Shown one piece after another: positions 1-8,395 of a DNA stretch of 64,000 bases; position 1 is the stretch's first letter, and each line of letters begins with the position of its first letter. Position numbers and translations under genes: made by a program. The stretch lies in NCBI GenBank assembly GCA_024508725.1, contig JANINS010000003.1:496001-560000 (forward strand), read 5' to 3'. Origin of the DNA: Chitinophagaceae bacterium (GTDB lineage Bacteria > Bacteroidota > Bacteroidia > Chitinophagales > Chitinophagaceae). Below the pieces are notes generated by a model. That model had not been told where the DNA came from. It saw only the letters and a list, made by a program, of their open reading frames with translations, and made no database searches.

Positions 1-1286
1 CCACTGATGGCATCACAAGCCTGGATGATCGGAGAAATCACATATTGCATTTCCATTTCATCGTGGTGTGCTCCGATGGCATTTACAACAGCAGGATTTT
101 CACCGTATTTCTCAGCCAGTTTTGCTCCCAGTAAAGCGTGGCTTAATTCAGTTTCTTCATCTGGTACTTTACCAATATCGTGAAGCAATCCGGCACGTTT
201 TGCAAGCTTAGGATTCAATCCCAATTCTGCTGCCATGATGCCGCAAAGGTTTGCTGTCTCACGACTGTGCATCAAAAGATTTTGTCCGTAAGAAGAACGG
301 AAACGCATCTTACCAACGATACGCACCAGTTCTTTATGTAAACCATGAATACCCAGTTCGATCACTGTTCTTTCTCCGATCTCCATCACCTGCTCTTCTA
401 ACTGACGACGGGTTTTCTCTACCACTTCTTCAATTCTTGCCGGGTGGATACGACCATCGGCAACCAACCTTTGTAAAGCCAGTCTTGCGATCTCACGACG
501 TAGCGGATCGAATGAAGAAAGAATGATCGCTTCCGGAGTATCATCAACAATCAGGTCAACACCGGTTGCTGCTTCGATAGCCCTGATGTTTCTACCTTCA
601 CGACCAATGATCTGACCTTTTATCTCGTCACTTTCCAAATTGAAAACGGTAACGGTATTTTCAATCGTTACCTCGGCAGCAGTACGTTGAATAGATTGAA
701 TAACGATCTTACGGGCTTCTTTGTTTGCTTTGCCTTTTGCTTCTTCGATGATCTCTTGCTGGATGCTTAAAGCTTTAGTCTGAGCTTCCTGTTTCAGGCT
801 CTCAACTAATTGATTTCTTGCTTCGTCTGCGGTTAAACCGGCGATTTTTTCCAAACGCCGAATATGTTCTTCCTGGTGTTTCTCCAGCTCGGTGCGTTTC
901 TGGTTCACCACTTCAATCTGGCGATTCAGATTTTCTTTGATAGCATCGTTCTCTTTGATCTGTTTTTCTAAAGCACTCTCCTTTTGGGTAATGGAGATCT
1001 CTTTTTGCTTCACCCTGTTCTCTGCTTCGCTGATCTTGCGGTTCTTATCCAGTACCTCTTTATCATGCTCGGCTTTCAGTTGAACAAATCTCTCTTTCGC
1101 CTCAAGCTGTTTTTCCTTTTTCAGGGTTTCAGCTCTTATTTCTGCCTCTTTTAATATGCTTTGTGACTGTAATTCTGCTTCCTCTACCTGTTTTCTTGTG
1201 TTTTTAGCGAAGATGAATTTACCCGCTATAATGCCCACAATTAGGGCAATTACGCCAATGATCACCTGTATAATGATAGGATCCAT
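1..1286 (-). CDS. rny: Ribonuclease Y (partial, C-terminus beyond window)
   Basis: Membrane-anchored endoribonuclease that starts mRNA decay. I translated it from the ATG at 1286 leftwards; about 428 codons are visible and the reading frame is still open at base 1. An N-terminal membrane helix (about residues 5-26, rich in I/V/G) is followed by a long charged coiled coil (about 27-170), a KH-type RNA-binding segment with [15 protein letters not shown] (about residue 225-240), and the HD phosphohydrolase domain with the metal-binding HD pair at residues 369-370 in LLHDIGK, plus a further HHDE motif close to the window edge. This order is diagnostic of RNase Y. About 90 residues of the family's usual length of roughly 520 should lie outside. 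A candidate TAnnTTTG element sits 49 bases upstream. Confidence 0.95.
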   Translation of the reverse strand, partial: MDPIIIQVIIGVIALIVGIIAGKFIFAKNTRKQVEEAELQSQSILKEAEIRAETLKKEKQLEAKERFVQLKAEHDKEVLDKNRKISEAENRVKQKEISITQKESALEKQIKENDAIKENLNRQIEVVNQKRTELEKHQEEHIRRLEKIAGLTADEARNQLVESLKQEAQTKALSIQQEIIEEAKGKANKEARKIVIQSIQRTAAEVTIENTVTVFNLESDEIKGQIIGREGRNIRAIEAATGVDLIVDDTPEAIILSSFDPLRREIARLALQRLVADGRIHPARIEEVVEKTRRQLEEQVMEIGERTVIELGIHGLHKELVRIVGKMRFRSSYGQNLLMHSRETANLCGIMAAELGLNPKLAKRAGLLHDIGKVPDEETELSHALLGAKLAEKYGENPAVVNAIGAHHDEMEMQYVISPIIQACDAIS

Positions 1287-1627
1287 TTGTTTGGTTGTGT
1301 TTTAAGATGTTCGTAATCGTTATTCTCATAGACTCAAACTTATTGTATGAGTGAGTGTTGCGAAGATAATTAAATAAAGAGAAGTTTTAAGCCGGATGAA
1401 TTCCAAGTTTGGGAGAATTGAACCAGAATTTGGAAGATTGGTTATAGATGCTAAAAAGATGATAATTGATATTCATGGGCTTGCGAAGTTTTTTTACCTT
1501 GGCATCAGAATTGGCAATAGGTGCCTGCCGATCATGTCGGCAAAACACTACTTCGAAATCCACATATCTTTCTTGACAAGCCTGCAAAAGCCAATCATCT
1601 TACGAAGAGCCGCTGAAAAAGCGACTC
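1287..1627. other. Intergenic region between divergent rny and lipoprotein genes
   Basis: A 341-base stretch without a convincing gene; the open frames in it do not resemble proteins and overlap each other on both strands. It must carry the start signals for two divergent genes. Besides the rny candidate element it holds a short perfect palindrome at 1526-1542 (TGCCGA, 5-base loop, TCGGCA) in a GCCTGCCG context. I see no RNA gene in it. Confidence 0.6.
1335..1342 (-). promoter_or_regulatory. Candidate -7 promoter element of rny
   Basis: On the minus strand this reads TAAGTTTG, an exact match to the Bacteroidota -7 consensus TAnnTTTG, 49 bases before the rny ATG. No clear TTG -33 element is present at the expected distance, so this is a motif match only. 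Confidence 0.35.
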
Positions 1628-2029
1628 ATGAAAAAAATTTTATTTGCTGTTCTTGCGATCGTTGTTTTCGCATCCTGCAGCCAGAAAGATATCACCGAAC
1701 CTGAACCACAGGTTACCGGAAGTGTTTTTTATAAAGACGCCAACATTGCGATCACTGATGTAAAAGCAAAAGGCGAAGGAAGTGCAATGAAGCTGCAGTT
1801 CAGCAGTCTTTATGAGAAGAATGTTGCGAAGATGGAGATCATGAGTGGACCATATGAGAATATGTTATGCTTCATTCATGAAGAGTCGATCCCATCTAAT
1901 TCTTTGCAGCGCAAGAATTATAATATCACAGAAGATAATGCCAATACAACCCAGCGTTATTATGTGATCAAGTACACATTAAAAAGTGGTGGCTGGATAC
2001 TCACTCCGGCTTTCAAATACACGAAGTAG
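1628..2029 (+). CDS. Small putative lipoprotein, function unknown
   Basis: A 133-residue protein with a type II signal peptide: MKK, a hydrophobic stretch (residues 4-15), then FASCS, giving a lipobox cysteine at residue 17. The mature part is about 117 residues, polar, with no motif I recognise. After lipidation it would sit in the cytoplasmic or outer membrane facing the periplasm. It is a single-gene unit: rny diverges upstream, and a strong hairpin terminator lies 35 bases after the stop codon. I do not recognise a family. Confidence 0.8.
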   Translation: MKKILFAVLAIVVFASCSQKDITEPEPQVTGSVFYKDANIAITDVKAKGEGSAMKLQFSSLYEKNVAKMEIMSGPYENMLCFIHEESIPSNSLQRKNYNITEDNANTTQRYYVIKYTLKSGGWILTPAFKYTK

Positions 2030-2063
2030 TTTCATTCGTATCCCATTTGCATAGGTAGTAAAG

Positions 2064-2092
2064 AGTCTCGCTTCTGCGAGACTTTTTGTTTT
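2064..2092 (+). terminator. Rho-independent terminator of the lipoprotein gene
   Basis: Perfect 8-bp stem AGTCTCGC / GCGAGACT with a TTCT tetraloop (2064-2083), followed by TTTTGTTTT. It starts 35 bases after the lipoprotein stop codon on the same strand. Confidence 0.9.
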
Positions 2093-2113
2093 GCAACAGA
2101 TTTTCTCAGATTG

Positions 2114-2146
2114 TTAATCATCTGACCGTCCCGGTCTGATGATTAA
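2114..2146. repeat. Long inverted repeat between convergent genes
   Basis: Two 15-base arms (TTAATCATCTGACCG and CGGTCTGATGATTAA) around a TCC loop, paired except for one T-T mismatch. It lies between the convergent lipoprotein and ABC ATPase genes. Neither side has a run of U, so it is not a classical intrinsic terminator. It may act as an RNA 3'-end stabiliser or weak terminator for the minus-strand operon. Confidence 0.6.
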
Positions 2147-2216
2147 TAAAATTATTTACTAAGCTGAGGTACTACTATCATCTTTCGTTGTGTCACTCAC
2201 TTCAACGTTCAGAATA

Positions 2217-2849
2217 TTACTGAGCAGGAGCAGCAGTAATTTTATGATCCATCACATTAATCCTGCTATCGCAGAAATCATACTCATTCACATCATTACT
2301 GCTAACCACCACCAGTTTGTCCTGGCAATATTTAGCAATGAGTTGATGGTATAATTCATAACCTGCAGTATCCAGGTTGGTGCAGGGTTCATCCAGGAAT
2401 AAACAAGATATACCTGAGAAAATTGCCTGTGCAAGTTTTACTCTTTGCCGCATTCCGCTACTGAAGTTGCGAATCTGTTTACCTGTTGCTTTTTCTAATC
2501 CAATAATGCTGAGAATATCTTCAGCAGGTAAGATCAGTTTCTTGAATACAGCATGAAACTCGAGGAATTCCTTTGCCGTCATTTCTTCGATCAGTTCAAG
2601 ATAAGGTGCAACAATGGCTATGTGCCTGTACACATTTTCAGGGTTTATATTTCTATTGTTTTCGAGCCAGGCAATACTTCCTTCAGTCGTATTCATACTA
2701 CCGGCAAGTACTTGCAGCAAAGTACTTTTACCACTACCGTTCGGACCAGTAATAGCATACTTGCCTCCTGCTTTAAATTCAAAAGAAAAATTGCGGAAGA
2801 TCCAATCCCTGTTAAATCGTTTGCCTGCTTTTTCGAGAATAATGTCCAT
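2217..2849 (-). CDS. ABC transporter ATP-binding protein
   Basis: A 210-residue stand-alone ABC ATPase. It has a Walker A motif GPNGSGKST (about residues 36-44), the signature NFSSGMRQR (about residues 133-141), and Walker B CLFLDEP followed by the D-loop TNLD (about residues 154-165). There is no membrane domain in the protein and no permease gene beside it, so the transported substrate is unknown and the partner must be encoded elsewhere. It is the last gene of the lpxC-fabZ / lpxA unit, starting 15 bases after lpxA ends, which suggests co-expression with lipid A synthesis. The size resembles CcmA-like ATPases, but nothing else supports a heme-export role. Confidence 0.85.
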   Translation of the reverse strand: MDIILEKAGKRFNRDWIFRNFSFEFKAGGKYAITGPNGSGKSTLLQVLAGSMNTTEGSIAWLENNRNINPENVYRHIAIVAPYLELIEEMTAKEFLEFHAVFKKLILPAEDILSIIGLEKATGKQIRNFSSGMRQRVKLAQAIFSGISCLFLDEPCTNLDTAGYELYHQLIAKYCQDKLVVVSSNDVNEYDFCDSRINVMDHKITAAPAQ

Positions 2850-2864
2850 TGCAGGGGAGATTGA

Positions 2865-3668
2865 TTAAAAACCGTAATCGTCGTTCGTTGTATCCTTATG
2901 TCTCTTTATGATACCTGTGGTAGAACCTTTGATAAAACTCACGATCTGATTCTTTATATCAGAATCTTCTGTAGTAGCCTGGATGATCTCCAAAGCTTTT
3001 GAAGTTGAATTGCCCTGTACAAAAACAATATGATAGATGTCGTGTATCTGCCTGATCGTTTCCCTGGAGTATCCGCTTCTTTCCAAACCAACTACATTAA
3101 TGCCAACATAGCTTAGCGGATCTCTTGCAGCTTTTACAAAAGGCGGAACATCTTTCCTGATAACAATTTGACCAGCGATGTAAGTATGTGCGCCAAGGTG
3201 AATGAACTGGTGAACACCGGCCAGTCCACCAACTCTTGCATAATCATCAATGATCACATGACCTGCAAGTTGAACGCCGTTAGCTAGAATTACGTTATTC
3301 CCTACCATACAGTCGTGGGCAATATGGCTGTAAGCCATGATCAGGCAATTGCTTCCAACTTTAGTGGTCCATTTATCCTGTGTACCACGGTGAACGGTAA
3401 CACATTCTCTAAGCGTTGTATTATCTCCGATCTCGGCTGTTGTAACTTCTCCTTTGAACTTAAGATCCTGAGGGATTGCTCCGATAACAGCTCCGGGAAA
3501 AATGGTGCAGTTCTTACCAATCCTGCTTCCGTTGAAAACGCAAACATTAGGCATTATATGAGTGCCTTCTCCGATCTCTACATCAGCTTCGATAACACAA
3601 AATGCATCAATGGTAACATTGTCTGCTATCCTGGCTTTGGGGTGTATTTGTGCTAACGAACTAATCAT
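2865..3668 (-). CDS. lpxA: Acyl-ACP--UDP-N-acetylglucosamine O-acyltransferase
   Basis: First committed acyl transfer of lipid A synthesis: moves a 3-hydroxyacyl chain from ACP to O-3 of UDP-GlcNAc in the cytoplasm. The 267 residues fit the LpxA family. The N-terminal two thirds show hexapeptide repeats of a left-handed beta-helix (for example IGKNCTIFPGAVIGAIPQD), and the catalytic histidine region is visible in IMAYSHIAHDCMVGNN. The Q-D-L-K-F-K-G-E segment is typical of LpxA. Its start overlaps the end of lpxC-fabZ by 8 bases, so the two are translationally coupled. Confidence 0.95.
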   Translation of the reverse strand: MISSLAQIHPKARIADNVTIDAFCVIEADVEIGEGTHIMPNVCVFNGSRIGKNCTIFPGAVIGAIPQDLKFKGEVTTAEIGDNTTLRECVTVHRGTQDKWTTKVGSNCLIMAYSHIAHDCMVGNNVILANGVQLAGHVIIDDYARVGGLAGVHQFIHLGAHTYIAGQIVIRKDVPPFVKAARDPLSYVGINVVGLERSGYSRETIRQIHDIYHIVFVQGNSTSKALEIIQATTEDSDIKNQIVSFIKGSTTGIIKRHKDTTNDDYGF

Positions 3669-5085
3669 TTTTCTGTTTTACTATTTGAGCAACGAGATCG
3701 CCTTCTGCCACAACTTTATCACCTACATAAACAGTTCCATGCATTTCGCACATGCCTCTGCGTATTGGATGAGAAAGCTCCATTTTTAAAATTAAAGTAT
3801 CACCAGGAACAACTTTCTGCTTGAATTTACAGTTATCGATCTTAACAAAGTATGTATCAAATTTATCACCTTCTTCACCCACACTTGTAATTGCCAGGAT
3901 TCCGCCACACTGGGCCAAAGCCTCCACCATCAATACACCAGGCATTACACTGTTTCCGGGAAAATGTCCCTGGAAATAAGGTTCATTGAAAGTTACGTTT
4001 TTTATCCCAACCACATGATTTGTGTCCAGCTCAATGATCTTATCAACCAGGAGAAATGGATAACGATGCGGTAATATTTTTTCTATTCCGTGAATATCGT
4101 AAACAGGTGGTTTGGCAGGATCGTACTGCGGCACATTGGCGGCATGCCTGATCTTTTTAATATGTTCTTTGATCTTCTTTGCAAAAGCCACATTGCTGGC
4201 ATGTCCCGGACGATTGGCAATAATGTGAGCCTTAAACGGAAATCCTACTAAAGCCAGATCACCCACCAGATCAAGCAGTTTATGTCGTGCAGGTTCATTG
4301 GTGAAACGAAGCTCAAGGTTATTCAAATATCCTTGACTGGTGATCTCAAACTTTTGAACATTTCCAAATTGCTGAGACAATCTTTGTAATTGCTCGTCGC
4401 TTACCGGTTTCTCAACAACTACGATCGCATTGTTGATGTCGCCACCTTTTATCAGGTTATTGGAGAGCAGGTATTCTAATTCATGGAAGAAAGAAAACGT
4501 TCTGCAGGGAGCGATCTGTTCATTAAAATCAGCAATATCAGTTAAAGAAGCATGCTGGGTACCAAGCACCTGCGAGTTAAAATCAATGAGCGTATTGATA
4601 CGGTAATCGTCTGCTGGCATTGCTACCATCTCCACTTTACCGTTCTCATCAGTAAAATATATATTCTGCCGAAGCTTGTAATAGGTTTTGATAGCATCCT
4701 GTTGCTTAAGGCCTGTTTCCAGGATCGCATCCACAAAAGGACGGGAACTTCCATCAAGAATGGGCAATTCAGGTCCATCGAGTTTCACCAGAATGTTATC
4801 TACGCCTGTTCCCATCAATGCAGCAAGAAGATGCTCAACGGTACTTACCTTGGCTCCATTATTTTCTAAAGTAGTGCTGCGGCGTGTTTCTGTAACGAAA
4901 TCTACATCAGCTTTCACTGTGGGTTGCCCATCGAGATCAATACGTTGAAAAACAATACCGGTATTCGGTTCAGAAGGAGTAAGTGTCATATTCACCGATG
5001 CACCGGTATGAATACCAACCCCCGAAATGGTGATAGCCTTTTCTATTGTGTGCTGAAAATCCTGGCAGTTGCTGGCTGCTTTCAT
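3661..5085 (-). CDS. lpxC/fabZ: Bifunctional UDP-3-O-acyl-GlcNAc deacetylase / 3-hydroxyacyl-ACP dehydratase
   Basis: A natural fusion of two enzymes in 474 residues, well known in Bacteroidota. Residues about 1-310 are LpxC, the zinc deacetylase of lipid A synthesis: VEHLLAAL holds a zinc histidine and HKLLDLVGDLAL holds the HxxxD zinc ligands. Residues about 325-474 are FabZ, the dehydratase of fatty acid elongation, with HRYPFLLVDKI and the catalytic His and Glu in GHFPGNSVMPGVLMVEALAQ. The linkage couples acyl chain supply and lipid A acylation. It heads the lpxC-fabZ / lpxA / ABC ATPase unit. Confidence 0.97.
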   Translation of the reverse strand: MKAASNCQDFQHTIEKAITISGVGIHTGASVNMTLTPSEPNTGIVFQRIDLDGQPTVKADVDFVTETRRSTTLENNGAKVSTVEHLLAALMGTGVDNILVKLDGPELPILDGSSRPFVDAILETGLKQQDAIKTYYKLRQNIYFTDENGKVEMVAMPADDYRINTLIDFNSQVLGTQHASLTDIADFNEQIAPCRTFSFFHELEYLLSNNLIKGGDINNAIVVVEKPVSDEQLQRLSQQFGNVQKFEITSQGYLNNLELRFTNEPARHKLLDLVGDLALVGFPFKAHIIANRPGHASNVAFAKKIKEHIKKIRHAANVPQYDPAKPPVYDIHGIEKILPHRYPFLLVDKIIELDTNHVVGIKNVTFNEPYFQGHFPGNSVMPGVLMVEALAQCGGILAITSVGEEGDKFDTYFVKIDNCKFKQKVVPGDTLILKMELSHPIRRGMCEMHGTVYVGDKVVAEGDLVAQIVKQKND

Positions 5086-5133
5086 GGCTGCGAAAGTAGG
5101 GAAAAACTAGGTAAGCTGGATGCATACTGGTCT

Positions 5134-5220
5134 CTGGATGCTGAATGCTGGTTTCCTAATTCACAGGTTGATAAATAGTAATGTGTTTACTATTTCAACA
5201 CACCAGCAATAAGCATTCAG
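5134..5220. repeat. Imperfect palindromic element in intergenic space
   Basis: Between lpxC-fabZ and the glycosylase gene. An inner stem pairs GTTG-AT-AAATAGTAA (5167-5181) with TTACTATTTCAAC (5187-5199), 13 bp with a 2-base bulge and a TGTGT loop. An outer pair is CTGAATGC (5141-5148) with GCATTCAG (5213-5220). CTGGATGC is also repeated at 5116-5123 and 5134-5141. It could be a small repeated palindromic element or the 3' hairpin of the glycosylase mRNA; no U-tract follows the stem. Confidence 0.45.
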
Positions 5221-5238
5221 GTATCGAATCACCGGCAT

Positions 5239-5868
5239 TTAGCCTTTCTTTCCGCTTACATAAGGATTACCTTTTACAATAAAACGATAAGGCAACAAAG
5301 CATCAGCTCCTGCATAATCAACACCAATGCGTGGAGTGGCTAGAATTTGAGAGGGCTTGATTTTGAATCCATCATCAGCGATAAATATCTCATCATCTAA
5401 AAGATGTAATCCTGTGTGCCTGGTATGAATGCCCAAAGCTTTGGAAACATTTCCCGGACCGCGGGTTAAAGTATTATCAAGGATCTTCTTACCTGTTCTT
5501 ATCAACATATCCTCAACTCCCATAATAGGTTCAACAGCTCTTATCAATACAGCATGCGGTGTATCTTTTACATTCGTTACCACATTAAACAAATGATGAA
5601 TGCCATAACATAGATATACGTATGCAAAACCACCTTCTCCAAACATTACTTCGGTACGATTGGTTCTTCGGTTACCGAAAGCATGAGACGCTTTGTCAAC
5701 AGCACCATTGTAGGCTTCTGTTTCAACAATCCTCGCTGCAGTTAGAATATTATCGAAATTAGTGACGAGTATCTTTCCAAGCAGTTCCCTGGCGATCTTC
5801 ACTACATCTTTACGCAGGTAAAAATCTTCAGGCAACTTATTTAATGAGGAAAGATTGTGATCCATCAT
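5239..5868 (-). CDS. DNA-3-methyladenine glycosylase (AAG/MPG family)
   Basis: Base-excision repair enzyme that removes alkylated purines such as 3-methyladenine. From the ATG at 5868 it has 209 residues, the usual length for bacterial AAG proteins. Conserved family stretches are visible: ARELLGK, IVETEAY with the catalytic Glu, DKASHAFGNRRTNRTEVMFG, GFAYVYLCYGIHHLFNVVT, VLIRAVEP and TRGPGNVSKALGI. A longer open frame starts at 5937, but it would overlap the divergent gene at 5918 and swallow a candidate promoter at 5904-5911, so the shorter start is preferred. Confidence 0.93.
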   Translation of the reverse strand: MMDHNLSSLNKLPEDFYLRKDVVKIARELLGKILVTNFDNILTAARIVETEAYNGAVDKASHAFGNRRTNRTEVMFGEGGFAYVYLCYGIHHLFNVVTNVKDTPHAVLIRAVEPIMGVEDMLIRTGKKILDNTLTRGPGNVSKALGIHTRHTGLHLLDDEIFIADDGFKIKPSQILATPRIGVDYAGADALLPYRFIVKGNPYVSGKKG

Positions 5869-5903
5869 TGCATTTAGAGAGTGAAAGATATAATTTCGGG
5901 CTG

Positions 5904-5911
5904 CAAATTTA
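5904..5911 (-). promoter_or_regulatory. Candidate -7 promoter element of the DNA glycosylase gene
   Basis: Minus-strand TAAATTTG matches TAnnTTTG exactly and lies 35 bases before the chosen ATG at 5868. It also supports that start over the longer one. No convincing -33 TTG is seen. Confidence 0.35.
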
Positions 5912-5917
5912 ATTCCG

Positions 5918-6691
5918 TTGCTGAAAGACCTGATCATAGCAATACAATCTTATTTCAAAGCGCATGAGTTTATTCGTAAGCACAGGCTTTGGAAATGGAT
6001 ATTGATCCCTGGCATTTTATATTGCATTTTGTTTGTAGTGAGCATGTACTATTTTGGTGTTAGCGCCAATAGTTTTTTTGAGTGGGTAAAAAATGTAACG
6101 GGTCTCACCACCTGGCAGGAAAAACTCAATGATGCTACTGTTGATTTTTTATTAGCCTTCGGCGGATTGATATTGTGGGTGATCATTATGCTGTTTTATT
6201 TTTCGCTGTTCAAATACATATGGCTCATCATTGGCTCGCCTGTTTTTGCATACCTGAGTGAAAAAACTGAATCGATCATAGAGGGAAGAGATTTTCCTTT
6301 CAGTTTAAAACAGCTGAGTAGTGATATCGCAAGAGGAATTCGCATCTCATTGCGAAATGCATTCTGGCAAACCATATATTCCATCTTTATTGCCATTGGT
6401 TCTCTGTTACCTGTGATTGGTTGGGTTACACCAATAATTGGTTTGTTTGTGGAGTGTTATTACTATGGTTTCTCGATGCTTGATTATAGTATGGAGCGAC
6501 ATAAAAGATCTGTTGGTGAAAGCATTTACTTTATTAGTCAGCATAAAGGTTTAGCTATTGGTAACGGAATGGTTTTTTACCTCATGCACCTTGTACCAAT
6601 TGTTGGTTGGATATTCGCACCGGCCTATGCTGTGGTTGCTGCTACACTCAGCCTGCAACGTTATAAAACCTCAACACCTGTTACAGCATGA
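5918..6691 (+). CDS. EI24 domain-containing integral membrane protein
   Basis: A 257-residue inner-membrane protein with roughly four to five hydrophobic segments (about residues 27-48, 74-98, 100-120, 155-185 and 215-240). The N-terminal pattern FKAHEFIRKHRLWKWILIPG and the overall layout match the EI24/CysZ-like family, whose CysZ member promotes sulfate uptake. No direct sign of the substrate is present here, so sulfate transport is not claimed. The start appears to be TTG at 5918, because no ATG occurs before residue 43. Its stop overlaps the next start as ATGA. Confidence 0.75.
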   Translation: MLKDLIIAIQSYFKAHEFIRKHRLWKWILIPGILYCILFVVSMYYFGVSANSFFEWVKNVTGLTTWQEKLNDATVDFLLAFGGLILWVIIMLFYFSLFKYIWLIIGSPVFAYLSEKTESIIEGRDFPFSLKQLSSDIARGIRISLRNAFWQTIYSIFIAIGSLLPVIGWVTPIIGLFVECYYYGFSMLDYSMERHKRSVGESIYFISQHKGLAIGNGMVFYLMHLVPIVGWIFAPAYAVVAATLSLQRYKTSTPVTA

Positions 6692-7389
6692 ACTTAGGTA
6701 AACTTTACCTGATACCTTCTTTTTTGTATGAGGATGCGGTAGAAACAATACCGCCATATATAATTGATGCAGTAAAAGATTGCCAGGTATTTTTTGTGGA
6801 GAATGAGCGATCTGCCAGAAGATATTTGAAAAAGATCTGGAAAGAAATGTTGATCGACGATTACCAGTGGTTCGCCATACATAAAGCAGAAGCAGAGGTG
6901 CAACAACAATTCATCCACTTATTAAAGCAAGGGAAAAATATCGGGATAATTAGTGAAGCAGGTTGTCCTGGTATTGCAGATCCCGGACAGTTATTGGTTG
7001 AAGCAGCTCAGAAATTAAATGCGGTTATTAAACCGCTTGTGGGACCAAGTTCTATTTTGCTGGCATTAATGGCAAGCGGAATGAATGGCCAGTGTTTTCA
7101 ATTTAATGGCTATTTGCCGATCGATAATACTGCAAGAAGAAAAAGTATAAAAGACTTAGAGGCTGACTCATTCAAAAGAAAGTGTACACAGATATTTATC
7201 GAAACACCATATAGAAATAACCAGATGCTATCAGATATGATCCATTCCTGTAAAGAAGAAACCAGGATATGTGTAGCTGTTGATATTACATCACCCCATG
7301 AAAGCATCAAAACAAGAACGGTGAAGCAGTGGAAGAAAGAATTACCTGATATCCACAAAAAACTTGTGATCTTTCTTTTACAGGCTTAA
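6688..7389 (+). CDS. RsmI-like SAM-dependent methyltransferase
   Basis: A 233-residue protein of the tetrapyrrole methylase superfamily related to RsmI, which 2'-O-methylates C1402 of 16S rRNA. Visible features are YLIPSFLYEDAVETIPPY at the N-terminus, GKNIGIISEAGCPGIADPG (SAM-binding loop) near residues 82-100, and the VGPSSILLALMASG stretch near 120. It is shorter than RsmI (about 280) and has the divergent N-terminus typical of a Bacteroidota paralogue, so the exact RNA target is uncertain. It overlaps the preceding EI24 gene by 4 bases. Its stop codon also overlaps that of the convergent phosphoesterase gene. Confidence 0.8.
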   Translation: MNLGKLYLIPSFLYEDAVETIPPYIIDAVKDCQVFFVENERSARRYLKKIWKEMLIDDYQWFAIHKAEAEVQQQFIHLLKQGKNIGIISEAGCPGIADPGQLLVEAAQKLNAVIKPLVGPSSILLALMASGMNGQCFQFNGYLPIDNTARRKSIKDLEADSFKRKCTQIFIETPYRNNQMLSDMIHSCKEETRICVAVDITSPHESIKTRTVKQWKKELPDIHKKLVIFLLQA

Positions 7390-7889
7390 CCTCGCTTACC
7401 AAGTTCTATCACCTGGCAATCTTTGATATCACTGCCACCGATAGAAAATCTTACGATCGTTCGCATCTTATGCCAGCCCTGCTTTCCTGCAGCTCCTGGG
7501 TTTATGTGTAAACACTTTAGTTCTTCATCATAGATGATTTTCAAAATGTGAGAATGTCCGCTAATGAATAATTTAGCTCCTGTAGTAATAATTTTTTGCT
7601 TAACACCAGGTGCATATCTTTTTGGATATCCACCAATATGCTTCATATACACATTCACTTTCTCACAGTTGAAATGGAGTTCTTCCGGATAAATATTTCT
7701 TATATCATTTCCATCAATATTTCCATAAACACCTTTTACGTGTAAGCCTGATGCAGATGCTAACGTTTCAGCAAGCTGTATGTTGCCAAAGTCTCCTGCA
7801 TGCCATATCTCATCGCATTCAGCAAAATGTTTGAAAACTGCTTCATCAAGAAATCCGTGCGTATCAGAGATGAGACCAATCCTTGTCAT
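7386..7889 (-). CDS. YfcE/MJ0936-type metallophosphoesterase
   Basis: Two-metal phosphodiesterase of the calcineurin-like superfamily, 167 residues from the ATG at 7889. Metal-ligand motifs are in the expected order: MTRIGLISDTHG (DxH, residues 8-10), WHAGDFG (GDxx), VYGNIDG (GNxD), and GHSHI near residue 120, followed by NPGAAGK. The ATG at 7889 is chosen because MTRIGLISDTHG is the usual family N-terminus; an in-frame extension to 7967 would add 26 unrelated residues. The first 26 bases overlap the end of the PAS gene, which suggests coupled translation. The natural substrate is unknown. Confidence 0.87.
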   Translation of the reverse strand: MTRIGLISDTHGFLDEAVFKHFAECDEIWHAGDFGNIQLAETLASASGLHVKGVYGNIDGNDIRNIYPEELHFNCEKVNVYMKHIGGYPKRYAPGVKQKIITTGAKLFISGHSHILKIIYDEELKCLHINPGAAGKQGWHKMRTIVRFSIGGSDIKDCQVIELGKRG

Positions 7890-8316
7890 TGAGTAAAGAT
7901 GCTGTAGAATTGAATTGTCCGGCATCAAAAAAATGAAGAAAATCTTTGGGAGAATAATTTTCTTCAATTGTATGATCTTTTACGATATTGATCACACCGA
8001 TCACTTTCCCATTTTTTTTTAATGGTTGAATGTATTGCGTGTAATATGAAAAAGGCTGCAGGTACAGATAGATCATGTTAGGAAAGAAAAAACTCTGATC
8101 AGCCGACATGGCGATCTTTAAAAATCTTGTTCGCTGATCATCTCTTGTATACGGGAAAATATCAAGGAAGCATTTACCAAGTGCATCCTTTTCGGTCATG
8201 CCTGTTCTTCTTTCCATGGAGGCATTCCATAAAGTTATATTGAGCTGCTCATCATAAGCAGAAACACATTCCTGGGCATTCCTCACCTTATCGAGGTTGA
8301 GTATAGGGGATAGCAT
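7864..8316 (-). CDS. PAS domain protein
   Basis: A 150-residue cytoplasmic protein that is essentially one PAS sensory domain: N-terminal AYDEQLNITLWNASMERRTGMTEKDALGKCFLDIFP, a central region with aromatic residues, and a VIGVINIVKDHT strand that fits the end of the domain. No kinase, receiver, GGDEF or DNA-binding domain is attached, so it would signal through a partner. Its end overlaps the phosphoesterase start by 26 bases. The bound ligand cannot be deduced. Confidence 0.75.
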   Translation of the reverse strand: MLSPILNLDKVRNAQECVSAYDEQLNITLWNASMERRTGMTEKDALGKCFLDIFPYTRDDQRTRFLKIAMSADQSFFFPNMIYLYLQPFSYYTQYIQPLKKNGKVIGVINIVKDHTIEENYSPKDFLHFFDAGQFNSTASLLNDKDWSHL

Positions 8317-8395
8317 AACGTAAACATAAATGCTAATGCTCCATCCTCAGTTTAATTTTGGATTAAAGAGATTTACAAAAGATTAAATGTGCTAT

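Noticed and set aside
1526-1542. Short palindrome TGCCGA-TCATG-TCGGCA as a terminator
   Set aside because: Only 6 bp with no U-tract and not behind a gene; kept only as a note in the intergenic entry.
1396-1704. 102-residue open frame on the plus strand before and across the lipoprotein start
   Set aside because: It overlaps the lipoprotein in another frame, lacks any recognisable feature and mostly covers intergenic DNA.
5869-5937. Longer N-terminus for the DNA glycosylase
   Set aside because: The 23 added residues do not match the family, overlap the divergent EI24 gene and include a likely promoter element.
7890-7967. Longer N-terminus for the phosphoesterase
   Set aside because: MTRIGLISDTHG is the normal family start; the extension is hydrophobic and unrelated, and lies inside the PAS gene.
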